Position numbers and translations under genes: made by a program
Assembly: GCF_013409595.1 (NCBI RefSeq)
Contig: NZ_JACCBD010000001.1
Span: 2,976,001-3,040,000, forward strand
DNA length: 64,000 bases
Reading direction: 5' to 3'
DNA from: Leucobacter aridicollis
GTDB lineage: Bacteria; Actinomycetota; Actinomycetes; Actinomycetales; Microbacteriaceae
The notes under the pieces: model-generated
Databases searched by the model: none
The model's input: the letters and a program-made list of their open reading frames with translations, nothing else
What the model was told of the DNA's origin: nothing
In this document: positions 25,751-33,781 of the stretch, piece after piece
How the letters are laid out: each line of letters opens with the position of its first letter
How positions within the stretch are numbered: position 1 is the stretch's first letter

Positions 25751-26455
25751 ATGATCCCCGCCTCTCCGAGTGGTAATTCGCGCTCCAGATCGAATAACGA
25801 TGTATGGGTCGTCATCCCTCTATTCAATGAGGCAACCGTTATTGCTTCGGTTATCAATGGACTGCTTCCAACGTTCCCGAATGTCGTGTGTATCGACGAC
25901 GGTTCCACGGATGGTTCCGGAGTGATTGCCGAAGTTGCAGGAGCACGTTTGGTGTCGCACCCAATCAACCTTGGTCAGGGTGCCGCGCTGCAAACCGGGT
26001 TTGAATTCGCCCTTGAACGGGACGCGCGTTTCGTTGTCACGTTCGACGCTGACGGCCAGCATCGCGTAGAAGACGCCGTCGCCATGGTTGAGCGCGCGAG
26101 AACAGAGGACGTTGCGATTGTCTTCGGCTCCCGGTTTTTGGATGACAGAACCAAGCCAGGTGTCCTCAAGAAGATCGTCCTCAAGACCGCGGTGTGGGTC
26201 ACAAACGTCACAACCCGAACAAAACTCACTGACGCCCACAACGGCTTGCGGGTCATTCGAGAAGATGCACTCCGGCAAATCAAGCTACGGCAAGACCGTA
26301 TGGCACACGGTACCGAGATTGTCGTTCAGCTTGGGCGGACCGGGCTCCCGTTTGTCGAGCAGCCCGTTGAAGTCCTGTACACGGACTATTCCAAGGCCAA
26401 GGGCCAATCCTTACTTAACTCCGTCAACATTCTCGTTGACCTTCTGATTCGGTAG
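25751..26455 (+). CDS. GT2 glycosyltransferase, polyprenyl-phosphate sugar synthase type (DPM1-like)
   Basis: A 234-residue GT-A enzyme with VWVVIPLFNEATVIASVI, VVCIDDGSTDGSG, NLGQGAALQTGFEFAL, VTFDADGQH (DxD metal site) and TDAHNGLRVIR. This resembles dolichol/polyprenol-phosphate mannosyl- or glucosyltransferases without the C-terminal membrane helices. It would charge a polyprenol phosphate with a sugar. The neighbour downstream is a DUF2304 membrane protein, a common partner that may tether it, and then a GT-C-like membrane protein that could use the product outside. It starts 90 nt from pseI in divergent orientation. Sugar specificity unknown. Confidence 0.87.
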   Translation: MIPASPSGNSRSRSNNDVWVVIPLFNEATVIASVINGLLPTFPNVVCIDDGSTDGSGVIAEVAGARLVSHPINLGQGAALQTGFEFALERDARFVVTFDADGQHRVEDAVAMVERARTEDVAIVFGSRFLDDRTKPGVLKKIVLKTAVWVTNVTTRTKLTDAHNGLRVIREDALRQIKLRQDRMAHGTEIVVQLGRTGLPFVEQPVEVLYTDYSKAKGQSLLNSVNILVDLLIR

Positions 26456-26460
26456 GCGAC

Positions 26461-26814
26461 ATGCTTTTCCAAGCGCTCCTCATTGCCCTTGTCATAATCA
26501 TTGCCGTATTTGCAGTCCGGAGTTTGCCGGGCGAGAAGTCATTGGCGGTCAAGCGCCTCATCGCGCTTCTGTTCGTCGCCGCCGCGATTCTAGCGATCCT
26601 GTTCCCCCAGTTGCTCTCCGCTGTTGCGAATTTCTTTGGAATCGGACGCGGCACCGACCTCCTGTTATACCTCTTTGTGGTTGCGGGACTCGTCTTCGCA
26701 GTTCTCACGATTCGGGCGAAAGCAAGGAGCGACGCTCGCGTCACCGAACTAGCTCGAGCCGTCGCACTCATGGAGGCTCGTCTCACTGAGCCGGAAGGCA
26801 CACCCCGCCCGTGA
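26461..26814 (+). CDS. DUF2304-like small membrane protein
   Basis: A 117-residue protein with three hydrophobic segments (LFQALLIALVIIIAVFAV; RLIALLFVAAAILAILF; DLLLYLFVVAGLVFAVL), then a cytoplasmic helical tail ending VTELARAVALMEARL. This layout and its place right after a DPM1-like GT2 gene fit DUF2304 proteins, which may anchor or regulate the transferase at the membrane. It starts 5 nt after the GT2 stop, and its stop overlaps the next gene by 4 nt, so the three are one operon. No catalytic motif is visible. Confidence 0.83.
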   Translation: MLFQALLIALVIIIAVFAVRSLPGEKSLAVKRLIALLFVAAAILAILFPQLLSAVANFFGIGRGTDLLLYLFVVAGLVFAVLTIRAKARSDARVTELARAVALMEARLTEPEGTPRP

Positions 26815-28763
26815 CCGAGTGGCTCTCTCTGCTGTTTCCGCTGGCCTGCTCGCTCGCGCTGGTCGCGGCCCTTGGACTCCCCGCAGCCCTTGCTCTCGGG
26901 GCCCGGGGGTTCACACTCGCATTACTCACAATCCCAGCTGCGTTCGCGGTCATCTCCGTTGCGAGCATCGCGCTCCCGCTCGCGGGCCTCACGTGGACCC
27001 CCGTGACAGTCTGTGCTTCCGGTGTCGGGCTCGCACTGCTGCTGCTCATCGTGCGTCGCTGGCTCGGTTCCCAGAACGAGCCGCGAAACCGTGCGGCCCG
27101 GTTCTGGCCTGTGTCCGCGGCGGCAGCCATCGGCGGCGCAGCAATCGCAGTGTCGCTCGTGCTCGGAATCAAGGGACCAAGCCACGTTTCACAGTCATAC
27201 GACGCGATTTTCCATCTCAACGCCGTCCGCTTCATCCTCGACACAGGATCCGCTTCGCCGTTTGATATGACGTTGGCCACCTCGCCGGACGCTGCGGTGT
27301 ACTACCCAACTCCTTGGCATGGCTTCGTCGCGCTCATCGTGCAACTATCTGGTGCTTCGATCCCGCTCGCCACAAACGCAGCGGTGTTCACAGTTGCCTG
27401 TGTTGTGTGGCCCATCGGCGTCGTCGCCCTCGGCCGCGCCGTCGCGGGGCCATCCATGCGCGTAACACTCGTGTCGGGAATACTCGCAGCGGCATTTCCG
27501 TCGTTTCCCCTTCTCCTCGTGCGGTACGGGGTGCTCTATCCCAACCTCCTCGCGACCGCGCTCATTCCGTTCGCCTTCGTCGCGCTCCTTGCTCTGATGA
27601 ACCTCGGACCGGCGAGGGCTTCATTTGTTGCGAGCAGTGGCACACGGATTGTGCTCTTTCTCGGGGCGCTCGGAGCAGCCTCAACAGCCCACCCCAACGC
27701 GTTCTTCGCGCTCGTAGTCGTCGGCCTCCCAGCTGTGTTCGTTGCCGCGTATCGCGGTTGGCGACGTCCTGGCCAAGAGCGGTTCGGGGCACGAGTGGCC
27801 ATCGCGCTGGGCCTGTTGGCATTATGCGGCGCGATCGGCTTCCTCTGGATGCGCGCCACAACTTCCGACAACGGATGGGAAGGAACTAAGAGTTTCCCTG
27901 CGGCCGTTTTGGACGCGTTCGGCTCGAGCCCGCGTCTCGAAGGGCACGCCTGGGTGCTTACAGTGCTCGTTGTGCTTGGCGCCATCATCGCTATCGGCCG
28001 ACGACATCACCGGTGGCTTATTGTCAGTTACGCCGCGCTGTTGCTGTTGTTTGGCGTAGCCAATGGCCTCCCCACGAGTGCTTTGCGGACCGCGCTCATT
28101 GGCCTGTGGTACAACGATGCCTGGCGGCTTGCAGCGATCCTGCCGCTCGCCGCTATTCCCCTTGCCGTCCTCGGACTCTCCACGCTCGCCGCCCTACTCC
28201 ATGTCGGATGGCTGCGCTGGCGCGCCCTGCTCGGCAAGGATCCCGCCAGCGGCCGAGCCGCCGCCGTTGGCGCCGCCGTGCTTCTAGCCCTCGCAGCCAC
28301 TCAGGGCTCCGGGATCTATGCCGCGGTCCAGGCCGTGAGTTCACGCTACGATCCCGTCGGCAATCCCATCCTCCTTTCCGAAGACGAGGAAGCATTGCTC
28401 AAGCGTTTGGACGAGCATGTCCCGGCCGACACCGTACTCGCGACGAACCCGTGGAACGGCGGCTCGCTTGCGTACGCGATTAGTGACCGAGAGGTTCTAG
28501 TCGCGCATACGGGAGGCTTGTTGGCCCCCGAGGTTGCGGAGCTGACTTCCAATCTCGCAGATGGTGGAGCCCGAGTCTGCGAACTCGCCGCAGATCTCAA
28601 TGTGGAGTTCGTCCTTGACTTCGGTGAACACTACGTGTTCCCGGGCACTCCTCGTGCTGAGCCCTTTGCTGGCATTAGCGGCGTCGAGGACAGCAGCATC
28701 CTTACGGAGGTCGACCGTGAGGGCGACGCCGTGCTCTTCGAAATCACCGGGTGCAGGAACTAG
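26811..28763 (+). CDS. Large polytopic membrane protein, DUF6541/GT-C-like
   Basis: A 650-residue membrane protein with about 13 hydrophobic segments. After three or four helices there is the loop GPSHVSQSYDAIFHLNAVRF with conserved-looking Asp and His, then YYPTPWHGFVAL. This resembles the first extracytoplasmic loop of GT-C transferases, where an acidic residue acts in catalysis. The C-terminal 150 residues form an extracellular domain (DTVLATNPWNGGSLAYAISD). It would transfer a sugar from a polyprenyl-phosphate donor to a wall glycan. GTG 26811 overlaps the DUF2304 stop (GTGA). GT-C activity is an inference from topology and the neighbouring GT2/DUF2304 pair. Confidence 0.75.
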   Translation: MTEWLSLLFPLACSLALVAALGLPAALALGARGFTLALLTIPAAFAVISVASIALPLAGLTWTPVTVCASGVGLALLLLIVRRWLGSQNEPRNRAARFWPVSAAAAIGGAAIAVSLVLGIKGPSHVSQSYDAIFHLNAVRFILDTGSASPFDMTLATSPDAAVYYPTPWHGFVALIVQLSGASIPLATNAAVFTVACVVWPIGVVALGRAVAGPSMRVTLVSGILAAAFPSFPLLLVRYGVLYPNLLATALIPFAFVALLALMNLGPARASFVASSGTRIVLFLGALGAASTAHPNAFFALVVVGLPAVFVAAYRGWRRPGQERFGARVAIALGLLALCGAIGFLWMRATTSDNGWEGTKSFPAAVLDAFGSSPRLEGHAWVLTVLVVLGAIIAIGRRHHRWLIVSYAALLLLFGVANGLPTSALRTALIGLWYNDAWRLAAILPLAAIPLAVLGLSTLAALLHVGWLRWRALLGKDPASGRAAAVGAAVLLALAATQGSGIYAAVQAVSSRYDPVGNPILLSEDEEALLKRLDEHVPADTVLATNPWNGGSLAYAISDREVLVAHTGGLLAPEVAELTSNLADGGARVCELAADLNVEFVLDFGEHYVFPGTPRAEPFAGISGVEDSSILTEVDREGDAVLFEITGCRN

Positions 28764-28813
28764 TTTTCAGGTAGCAACCGCCGCGCATCCACCGGTGATC
28801 CGCGGGCATCGCA

Positions 28814-29827
28814 CTACTGGTAGAGGGGATTGTCTGGAAAACGGGGCTGTGGGTTGAACTTCCGGGCCTCGTTCAGCGCACGACGCATGCGCTTGCGAAC
28901 CGGCTTCGACACCTCTCCCTCGCGCATCTCACGCAAGATCCGTCGGTAGTAGAGCGCATAGGGAATACGGCCCTCATTGCGGAGCCTGTAGGACGCCTGA
29001 TTTCGGGCGCCCTTCTCAAACTTCCACACGTTGGACTCGTCGATCATTCGGTAGTTCACGCCGGCATTCACTCCCATGTCATGGACGACAAGCGAATCCA
29101 ACGCAATAATCCCCGGACCGTAGTGGCGCGTCAGCCGCTTCGTGTACTCCTTGTCGTCAAACCAGATGAAGTACTCGCCGAGCGGCAGCCCGTGTTCCTC
29201 AATCGCCCACCGCGGGACAAGAACTGAGACGAAGGTGCACTCAGTGATGAGTAGCGACTTCCGGCCGTCGAGGTAGGCGCGCGGCCAATCCCAAGTGGTG
29301 ATCGGATTATTCATCTCGCAGAGGGAACCATCGATGAATTTGACGAGCGAACAGGCGAAGGGCACGTCGTAGCCGAGCGACTGTGACGACAGGTCTCGCT
29401 CGCGCAGCAAGATCTCGAGTGCCTCTGCTTCTGGGTAGCAATCATCATCCATGATCCAGACGTAGTCGGCGCCCAGATTGTACCCTCGTGCCATGCCGTG
29501 TTCGAAGCCGCCCGCCCCACCGAGGTTCTCGTCGAGATGCAGGATCTCAAGCTTGGGATTGTCGAGGCCCTCGAGGTACTCCCGGGTCCCGTCGGTTGAG
29601 TTGTTGTTTACCACGACAACCCAGTCGCACCCATAGCTCTGTGCAAGCACAGTCTCGAGCGTCTTCGGAAGCTTCGCGAGGCGGTTGTAGGTCACAATGA
29701 CCGCAGCAACGCGTCCCTGTACTGAAGCGACCTGTGGGTTCGTGACGATCGGTACAGGCCGAGTCTCGGGGCGCTTCTCGTCAAAGGATTCTGCCACTGC
29801 TGGCCTTTCTCGATTCGGATTGCTCAC
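28814..29827 (-). CDS. GT2 glycosyltransferase, GlfT1/rhamnosyltransferase-like
   Basis: A 337-residue GT-A enzyme: VAAVIVTYNRLAKLPKTLET, VVVVNNNSTDGTREYLE, LDENLGGAGGFEHGMARGY, ADYVWIMDDDCYPE (DDD metal motif) and YFIWFDDKEYTKRL. The NLGGAGGF plus DDD plus acidic WFDD patch is characteristic of galactofuranosyl-transferases of the GlfT1 group and close rhamnosyltransferases. With a Wzm/Wzt exporter at 31.7 kb, as in mycobacteria where GlfT1 sits beside the exporter, a galactan-priming role is likely. GTG 29827 is used though no good Shine-Dalgarno is seen; the first 40 residues are poorly conserved. The gene 38924-39904 has the same motifs. Confidence 0.82.
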   Translation of the reverse strand: MSNPNRERPAVAESFDEKRPETRPVPIVTNPQVASVQGRVAAVIVTYNRLAKLPKTLETVLAQSYGCDWVVVVNNNSTDGTREYLEGLDNPKLEILHLDENLGGAGGFEHGMARGYNLGADYVWIMDDDCYPEAEALEILLRERDLSSQSLGYDVPFACSLVKFIDGSLCEMNNPITTWDWPRAYLDGRKSLLITECTFVSVLVPRWAIEEHGLPLGEYFIWFDDKEYTKRLTRHYGPGIIALDSLVVHDMGVNAGVNYRMIDESNVWKFEKGARNQASYRLRNEGRIPYALYYRRILREMREGEVSKPVRKRMRRALNEARKFNPQPRFPDNPLYQ

Positions 29828-29845
29828 AAGGAGAAACCTGGGCTG

Positions 29846-30052
29846 TCAGTTGTTGGGCTGGTCTACGGCCTGCCCGGGGTAGCCCGGGGTGAGTCGCGTC
29901 TCGATGAGGTCGAGCATCTCGGCGACCCGAAGGCTATCGCGGCGAACCTCGTCGAGCTCTCGCTCAAGTTCATCCACGCGTACCGCCAGTTGGCGGCTTC
30001 GAAATAGCGTATTCAACACTCGCTGTGAAAAGCGCTGGCGCTCCTGCATCAT
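29846..30052 (-). CDS. Small coiled-coil protein, translationally coupled
   Basis: A 68-residue protein with a predicted coiled coil in the middle (LAVRVDELERELDEVRRDSL, then RVAEMLDLIETRL) and no membrane segment. I do not recognise it. It is supported as real by its position: its ATG 30052 overlaps the stop of the LicD-methyltransferase gene (ATGA) and it ends 18 nt before the downstream GT2. The heptad-like helix suggests a protein-protein role in this three-gene operon, perhaps linking the transferases. Confidence 0.6.
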   Translation of the reverse strand: MMQERQRFSQRVLNTLFRSRQLAVRVDELERELDEVRRDSLRVAEMLDLIETRLTPGYPGQAVDQPNN

Positions 30053-31596
30053 TGGTTCTCCTTGCCAGAATTACGGTTCTCGGAAAAGCGGACTCCGTAT
30101 GGTCGCCGATGTTGTTCTTCGGGGGACGCGGCAATCTCCGATATCTCCGCGTGCAGCCCGAAGTCTGCTGCACGATCTTGCAGCACCTCGGGCGGAATTG
30201 CCCAGTCTGTGGGGTTCTCATGCGGATCCGCACTCTCGATTTCGCCATAGAGCGTTGCAGCCGCGGTTCCGCCCGACCGGACGGCCATGCGGATGAGTCG
30301 CAGTGCATTCGGAATCGCGTGTGGGCCGAGGTGTTGAATGAGATGATTCGCGACGAGGTCGAAGGGACCCCTGATTTCAGCGTCCTGTGGCAGCGCTAGC
30401 GCAAGACTCCGATAGAGGTTCGTGTGAATCGTCGAAAAGCGCTCAGGACCGTGTGCCGCCGCAAGTTCAAGCGCATACGGCGAGTAGTCTGCCGCGATGA
30501 CCTGACGGTGCGGCCCACGGTCCCGCAATTGTGCCCCGAGCGCCCCAGCCCCTGCACCGAGGTCCACGAGCCACCCGCCGGTGAAATCGGACTCCTGAGA
30601 GAGAATCCAGTCAGCCCCGCTCTGCCACTGGCGGTCACTATCCGCCCCTTCAACACGGTAACGGTCATTCCAGAAGTCCCGTGAGTGGTGAAACGAGCCA
30701 AACCAATTGCGGAATCGTCGAACTGTGGGGAGTGGTGTTTCGAGCCGGTAGCCGGGAATCGGAGTGCGCCAATTCTCGTCGTAGTTGATGACGAGCCAGG
30801 CCTCGGGGTCGGCTGGTGCGGGGAATGACCGCCCTTGTATTTGCACGGTACCAAACGGGAGCATCTGCTCTTCGCGCATCTCACCGCGCACGTGGAACGG
30901 TTGGTTCATGTGGCCGTCGTCGGTGAAGAACGCCGTGAACACATCAACGTAGTAGTCGAGTTGCCCGTGCTCTCCCCGGAAGTAGAGCTGCATGTGGGTG
31001 GCGCTGTGGCGAACGAGTTCGTAGCCGAGAGCCTCAAGCTTGTGCCCCAGGGCGAAGCCCTCGGCGGCAACGTCCACGGGGTTCGTATGCGTGGAGAGAT
31101 ACGCGACGTCAGCGTCGTCGTCGTGCGGAAGCAGCGCACCGTCCCTGATGCCGCCGAGGAGGGTGCCGCCCACGACGAACGGACGCAATCCAAGCCCCTC
31201 GAGATGGGCAATGACCTCGGTGGTGCGGTCGAGGATTCGTCCCTGCACGCCCGTATTTCCGGCCTCAAGCGTCTTCCCCAGCCTGCCCCACTTATTGATG
31301 GCGAGCGGAACTCCGTCTGCATCGGTCACGCGCGGCTCGGAGGGGTCCTCCGTAAAACGCACCTCAACAGAGCCAAGTAGCCGCCCGGTCCCGGACTGCG
31401 AGAGACGGACATTCGTTCGGCCAACGAGATACGGCAGTAGTGGTGCCGGCCACGGATAGGACCGGTCCTGCGGAACGTTACCCGAGCTGAGATCAATCGA
31501 CCACACGCGATGATCTGCAAAACTGACGTCCACTGAAAGCACTCCTGCTTCGAGCGGCGGCAGCGTCACCCCAGCGGACGTAACCGCAAAAGACAT
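30049..31596 (-). CDS. LicD-like phosphotransferase fused to SAM-dependent methyltransferase
   Basis: A 515-residue two-domain protein. Residues about 100-300 resemble the LicD/fukutin nucleotidyltransferase-fold family: RPFVVGGTLLGGIRDGALLP, HDDDAD (158-163, metal-binding) and YYVDVF (Asp218). LicD proteins transfer phosphocholine or polyol phosphate to glycans. Residues about 335-500 form a class I methyltransferase (WLVDLGAGAGALGAQL at 343-357, then VIAADYSPYALELA). The first 100 residues are a beta-rich region of unknown role. Fusion suggests that a substituent is both transferred and methylated. ATG 31596 is preceded by TAGGGGG. Substrate unknown. Confidence 0.8.
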   Translation of the reverse strand: MSFAVTSAGVTLPPLEAGVLSVDVSFADHRVWSIDLSSGNVPQDRSYPWPAPLLPYLVGRTNVRLSQSGTGRLLGSVEVRFTEDPSEPRVTDADGVPLAINKWGRLGKTLEAGNTGVQGRILDRTTEVIAHLEGLGLRPFVVGGTLLGGIRDGALLPHDDDADVAYLSTHTNPVDVAAEGFALGHKLEALGYELVRHSATHMQLYFRGEHGQLDYYVDVFTAFFTDDGHMNQPFHVRGEMREEQMLPFGTVQIQGRSFPAPADPEAWLVINYDENWRTPIPGYRLETPLPTVRRFRNWFGSFHHSRDFWNDRYRVEGADSDRQWQSGADWILSQESDFTGGWLVDLGAGAGALGAQLRDRGPHRQVIAADYSPYALELAAAHGPERFSTIHTNLYRSLALALPQDAEIRGPFDLVANHLIQHLGPHAIPNALRLIRMAVRSGGTAAATLYGEIESADPHENPTDWAIPPEVLQDRAADFGLHAEISEIAASPEEQHRRPYGVRFSENRNSGKENQ

Positions 31597-31682
31597 GGAA
31601 CCCCCTACTCCGAGCTACTCACGACGAGTACCGCGCGACTTACATGGTAGTCCCCTTCATCAGGAGTGCAGCTATCGGCCGG

Positions 31683-31688
31683 TAGACT
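31683..31688 (+). promoter_or_regulatory. -10 hexamer TAGACT for wzm/wzt (leaderless)
   Basis: TAGACT is followed by seven bases and GTG 31696, in the divergent region with the LicD-fusion gene. It supports GTG 31696 over the upstream GTG 31666. Confidence 0.5.
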
Positions 31689-31695
31689 GGACTTT

Positions 31696-32562
31696 GTGAG
31701 CGCAAATGCGATTCTGAACGATCCAGACTTTACGAAACCGGGGACCGACAGCGGCCTCCTCGGTGTCTTCCGTCACAGGCATCTCCTGTCACTCCTCCTG
31801 AAGAAGGGCGTCGCCACCCGCTATCACGGGTCGGCGCTCGGCTGGGTGTGGTCATACATTCGACCGGCCGCACAGTTCATCATGTACTCGATCGTGGTCG
31901 GAATCCTCATGGGCGGCCGAGACGACATTACGTCGTTCCCCGTCTATCTTTTCACTGGGATCGTCGCGGTCAACCTGTTCAGCGAGACCCTCCGCAACAC
32001 GACGAGCGCGATCACTGACAACAAGTCGCTCGTCAAGAAGATTTACCTGCCCCGCGAACTCTTCCCGATAGCCGCGCTCGGCGTCGCCCTGATTCACTTT
32101 CTCCCCCAGGCGGCATTGCTATTGGCAGTCGTTCTACTGTTCGGCTGGACGTTCAGCTGGGTTGCCGTGCTTTCGTTTGTCGCCGGCGTGATCCTCATCC
32201 TCATCTTCTCACTCGGTCTCGGGCTGTTCTTCGGCGCCATCAATGTCGCCTATCGCGACGCCAAGAACTTTGTCGACCTCATCCTGATGTTCGCGACGTG
32301 GGCATCGCCCGTGCTCTACACGTGGAGCATGGTTGCGACGCATGCCCCGAACTGGCTCTATCAGATTTATATGGTGAATCCGATGACCGCCGCTGTGGAG
32401 CTTTTCCATACGGCATTCTGGGCCCCGATCGCACCGAACGACGCGCGTCCGCCGGAGATCATTCTTCACACACTTATTGCTGCCGGCATCGCAATCGCAA
32501 CGCTTGTGATCGGCCAGCTTACGTTTAGGAAATTGGAGGGCAGCTTTGCCCAGCATCTCTGA
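31696..32562 (+). CDS. wzm: ABC-2 type polysaccharide exporter permease (Wzm/TagG-like)
   Basis: A 288-residue membrane permease with six hydrophobic helices. The N-terminal amphipathic RHLLSLLLKKGVATRYHGSA followed by LGWVWSYIRPAAQFIMYSI is diagnostic of Wzm/TagG permeases. It exports undecaprenyl-linked polymer together with the ATPase encoded immediately downstream, whose TTG start overlaps this gene by 17 nt. In mycobacteria the homologue (Rv3783) exports galactan. The glf/glfT2/GlfT1-like set here supports the same cargo. GTG 31696 is chosen for the leaderless promoter and the usual N-terminal length. Confidence 0.93.
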   Translation: MSANAILNDPDFTKPGTDSGLLGVFRHRHLLSLLLKKGVATRYHGSALGWVWSYIRPAAQFIMYSIVVGILMGGRDDITSFPVYLFTGIVAVNLFSETLRNTTSAITDNKSLVKKIYLPRELFPIAALGVALIHFLPQAALLLAVVLLFGWTFSWVAVLSFVAGVILILIFSLGLGLFFGAINVAYRDAKNFVDLILMFATWASPVLYTWSMVATHAPNWLYQIYMVNPMTAAVELFHTAFWAPIAPNDARPPEIILHTLIAAGIAIATLVIGQLTFRKLEGSFAQHL

Positions 32563-33691
32563 CTCAGCGCCGCAGACGCCCCCAAAGAAGCCGGTCATCG
32601 TTTTCAACGACGTCAGCAAGACCTTCCGGATCAAGCATGCGCACTCGTTCAAGCAGGCGTTTATCTCGAAGATCAAGCGGAAAGAGCTTTCGACTGATTT
32701 TCACGCAGTGGACGGCGTGAGCTTCAAGGTGCCTGAGGGCCAATCGGTGGCCCTCATGGGCCGGAACGGCTCGGGCAAGTCGACTACCCTGAAGCTCCTT
32801 TCTGGCGTCATGGATCCCGACGCGGGTTGGATCCGCACTCGCGGCCGGATTGCCGGCCTCCTCGAGGTGGGCGCTGGCTTCCATCCCGATCTGACGGGTC
32901 GCGAGAACGTGTATTTGAATGCTGCAATCCTCGGAATGAGCAAGGAGGAGACCGACGCGCGCTTCGATGACATCCTTGAGTTCTCAGAGATCGGCGACTT
33001 CATCGATACCGAGGTAAAGCGCTACTCCTCGGGAATGTACGCGCGACTGGGGTTCTCCGTCGCGGTGCATACGGAGCTCGACACGCTGCTTGTCGACGAG
33101 GTGCTCTCGGTTGGTGATGCTGAGTTCCGTAAGAAGTGCGAGCAGCGCATGCTCGATCTCCAGGCGCAGGGCAAAACGATGTTCATCGTGAGCCACAACG
33201 CGAACCAGGTGCGAAAGCTCTGCACCCGCGGCATCGTGCTCGATCGCGGACGGGTTATCTACGATGGCCCGATCGACGAGGCAATCGTGCGGCTCCAATC
33301 CAACCCGGACTCGGTAGAGACCGCGTACCCGGTGTCAGGATCGATCTACGACGTGTACTCAGCGGACCCCGAAAGGTTTGGAGCTCCCACGGGTCCCGAA
33401 CAGGCAGTTGAGGGGCCAGAACCTGGCGTCTACCAAGAGTTCGAGTTTGGCGTGATCACGAGCTACGTTCCGCGGACGCGGGACGAACCCCTCACCATCG
33501 GGCTCGGCCGTGGGCACTTTCTCGCGATGTATATGAAGCACGGCGGCCCCTCCGGGCCGTGGGGGTTCATCCGTTCTCAGCCGACCGGTAGCCTCGAAGA
33601 TTTCGAGGAGCGGATCATGGAGTTCTCCAACGGCGTCGCACGTTTCACGCTCGACACGGGCATCCATTTCCACCCGCACGACGGCGGGTAG
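32546..33691 (+). CDS. wzt: ABC-2 polysaccharide exporter ATPase (Wzt/TagH-like) with C-terminal LGFP-like module
   Basis: A 381-residue ATPase powering polymer export. Residues 15-255 hold the nucleotide-binding domain: Walker A GRNGSGKST (72-80), GLLEVGAGFHPDLTGREN (typical Wzt gate-helix region), signature YSSGMYARLGF (160-170), Walker B TLLVDEVLSVGD and VSHN. The mycobacterial galactan ATPase ends near here at about 270 residues. This one continues about 110 residues, and 295-372 resemble LGFP repeats: VYQEFEFGVIT, then LAMYMKHGGPSGPWGF and MEFSNGVARF, very close to YEKSGGPTGPWGWP..VPFQKGNAVY of the wall protein at 17.1 kb. By analogy with the cargo-binding C-terminal domain of some Wzt proteins it may recognise the polymer. 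TTG 32546 has GGAGG upstream. Confidence 0.93.
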   Translation: MPSISDSAPQTPPKKPVIVFNDVSKTFRIKHAHSFKQAFISKIKRKELSTDFHAVDGVSFKVPEGQSVALMGRNGSGKSTTLKLLSGVMDPDAGWIRTRGRIAGLLEVGAGFHPDLTGRENVYLNAAILGMSKEETDARFDDILEFSEIGDFIDTEVKRYSSGMYARLGFSVAVHTELDTLLVDEVLSVGDAEFRKKCEQRMLDLQAQGKTMFIVSHNANQVRKLCTRGIVLDRGRVIYDGPIDEAIVRLQSNPDSVETAYPVSGSIYDVYSADPERFGAPTGPEQAVEGPEPGVYQEFEFGVITSYVPRTRDEPLTIGLGRGHFLAMYMKHGGPSGPWGFIRSQPTGSLEDFEERIMEFSNGVARFTLDTGIHFHPHDGG

Positions 33692-33781
33692 TCCGAAGCT
33701 TTCAACTTCCCCTCCCACACCCGCGCCAGCTCCCCTCCGATAGGCTTGCTGACGCACATACACCGACCCAAGGAGAACGCC

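Noticed and set aside
28764-28813. Possible terminator (CCGCG...CGCGG with CACCGGTG inside) between the GT-C-like gene and the GT2.
   Set aside because: Stems are short and interrupted; not strong enough to report as a feature.
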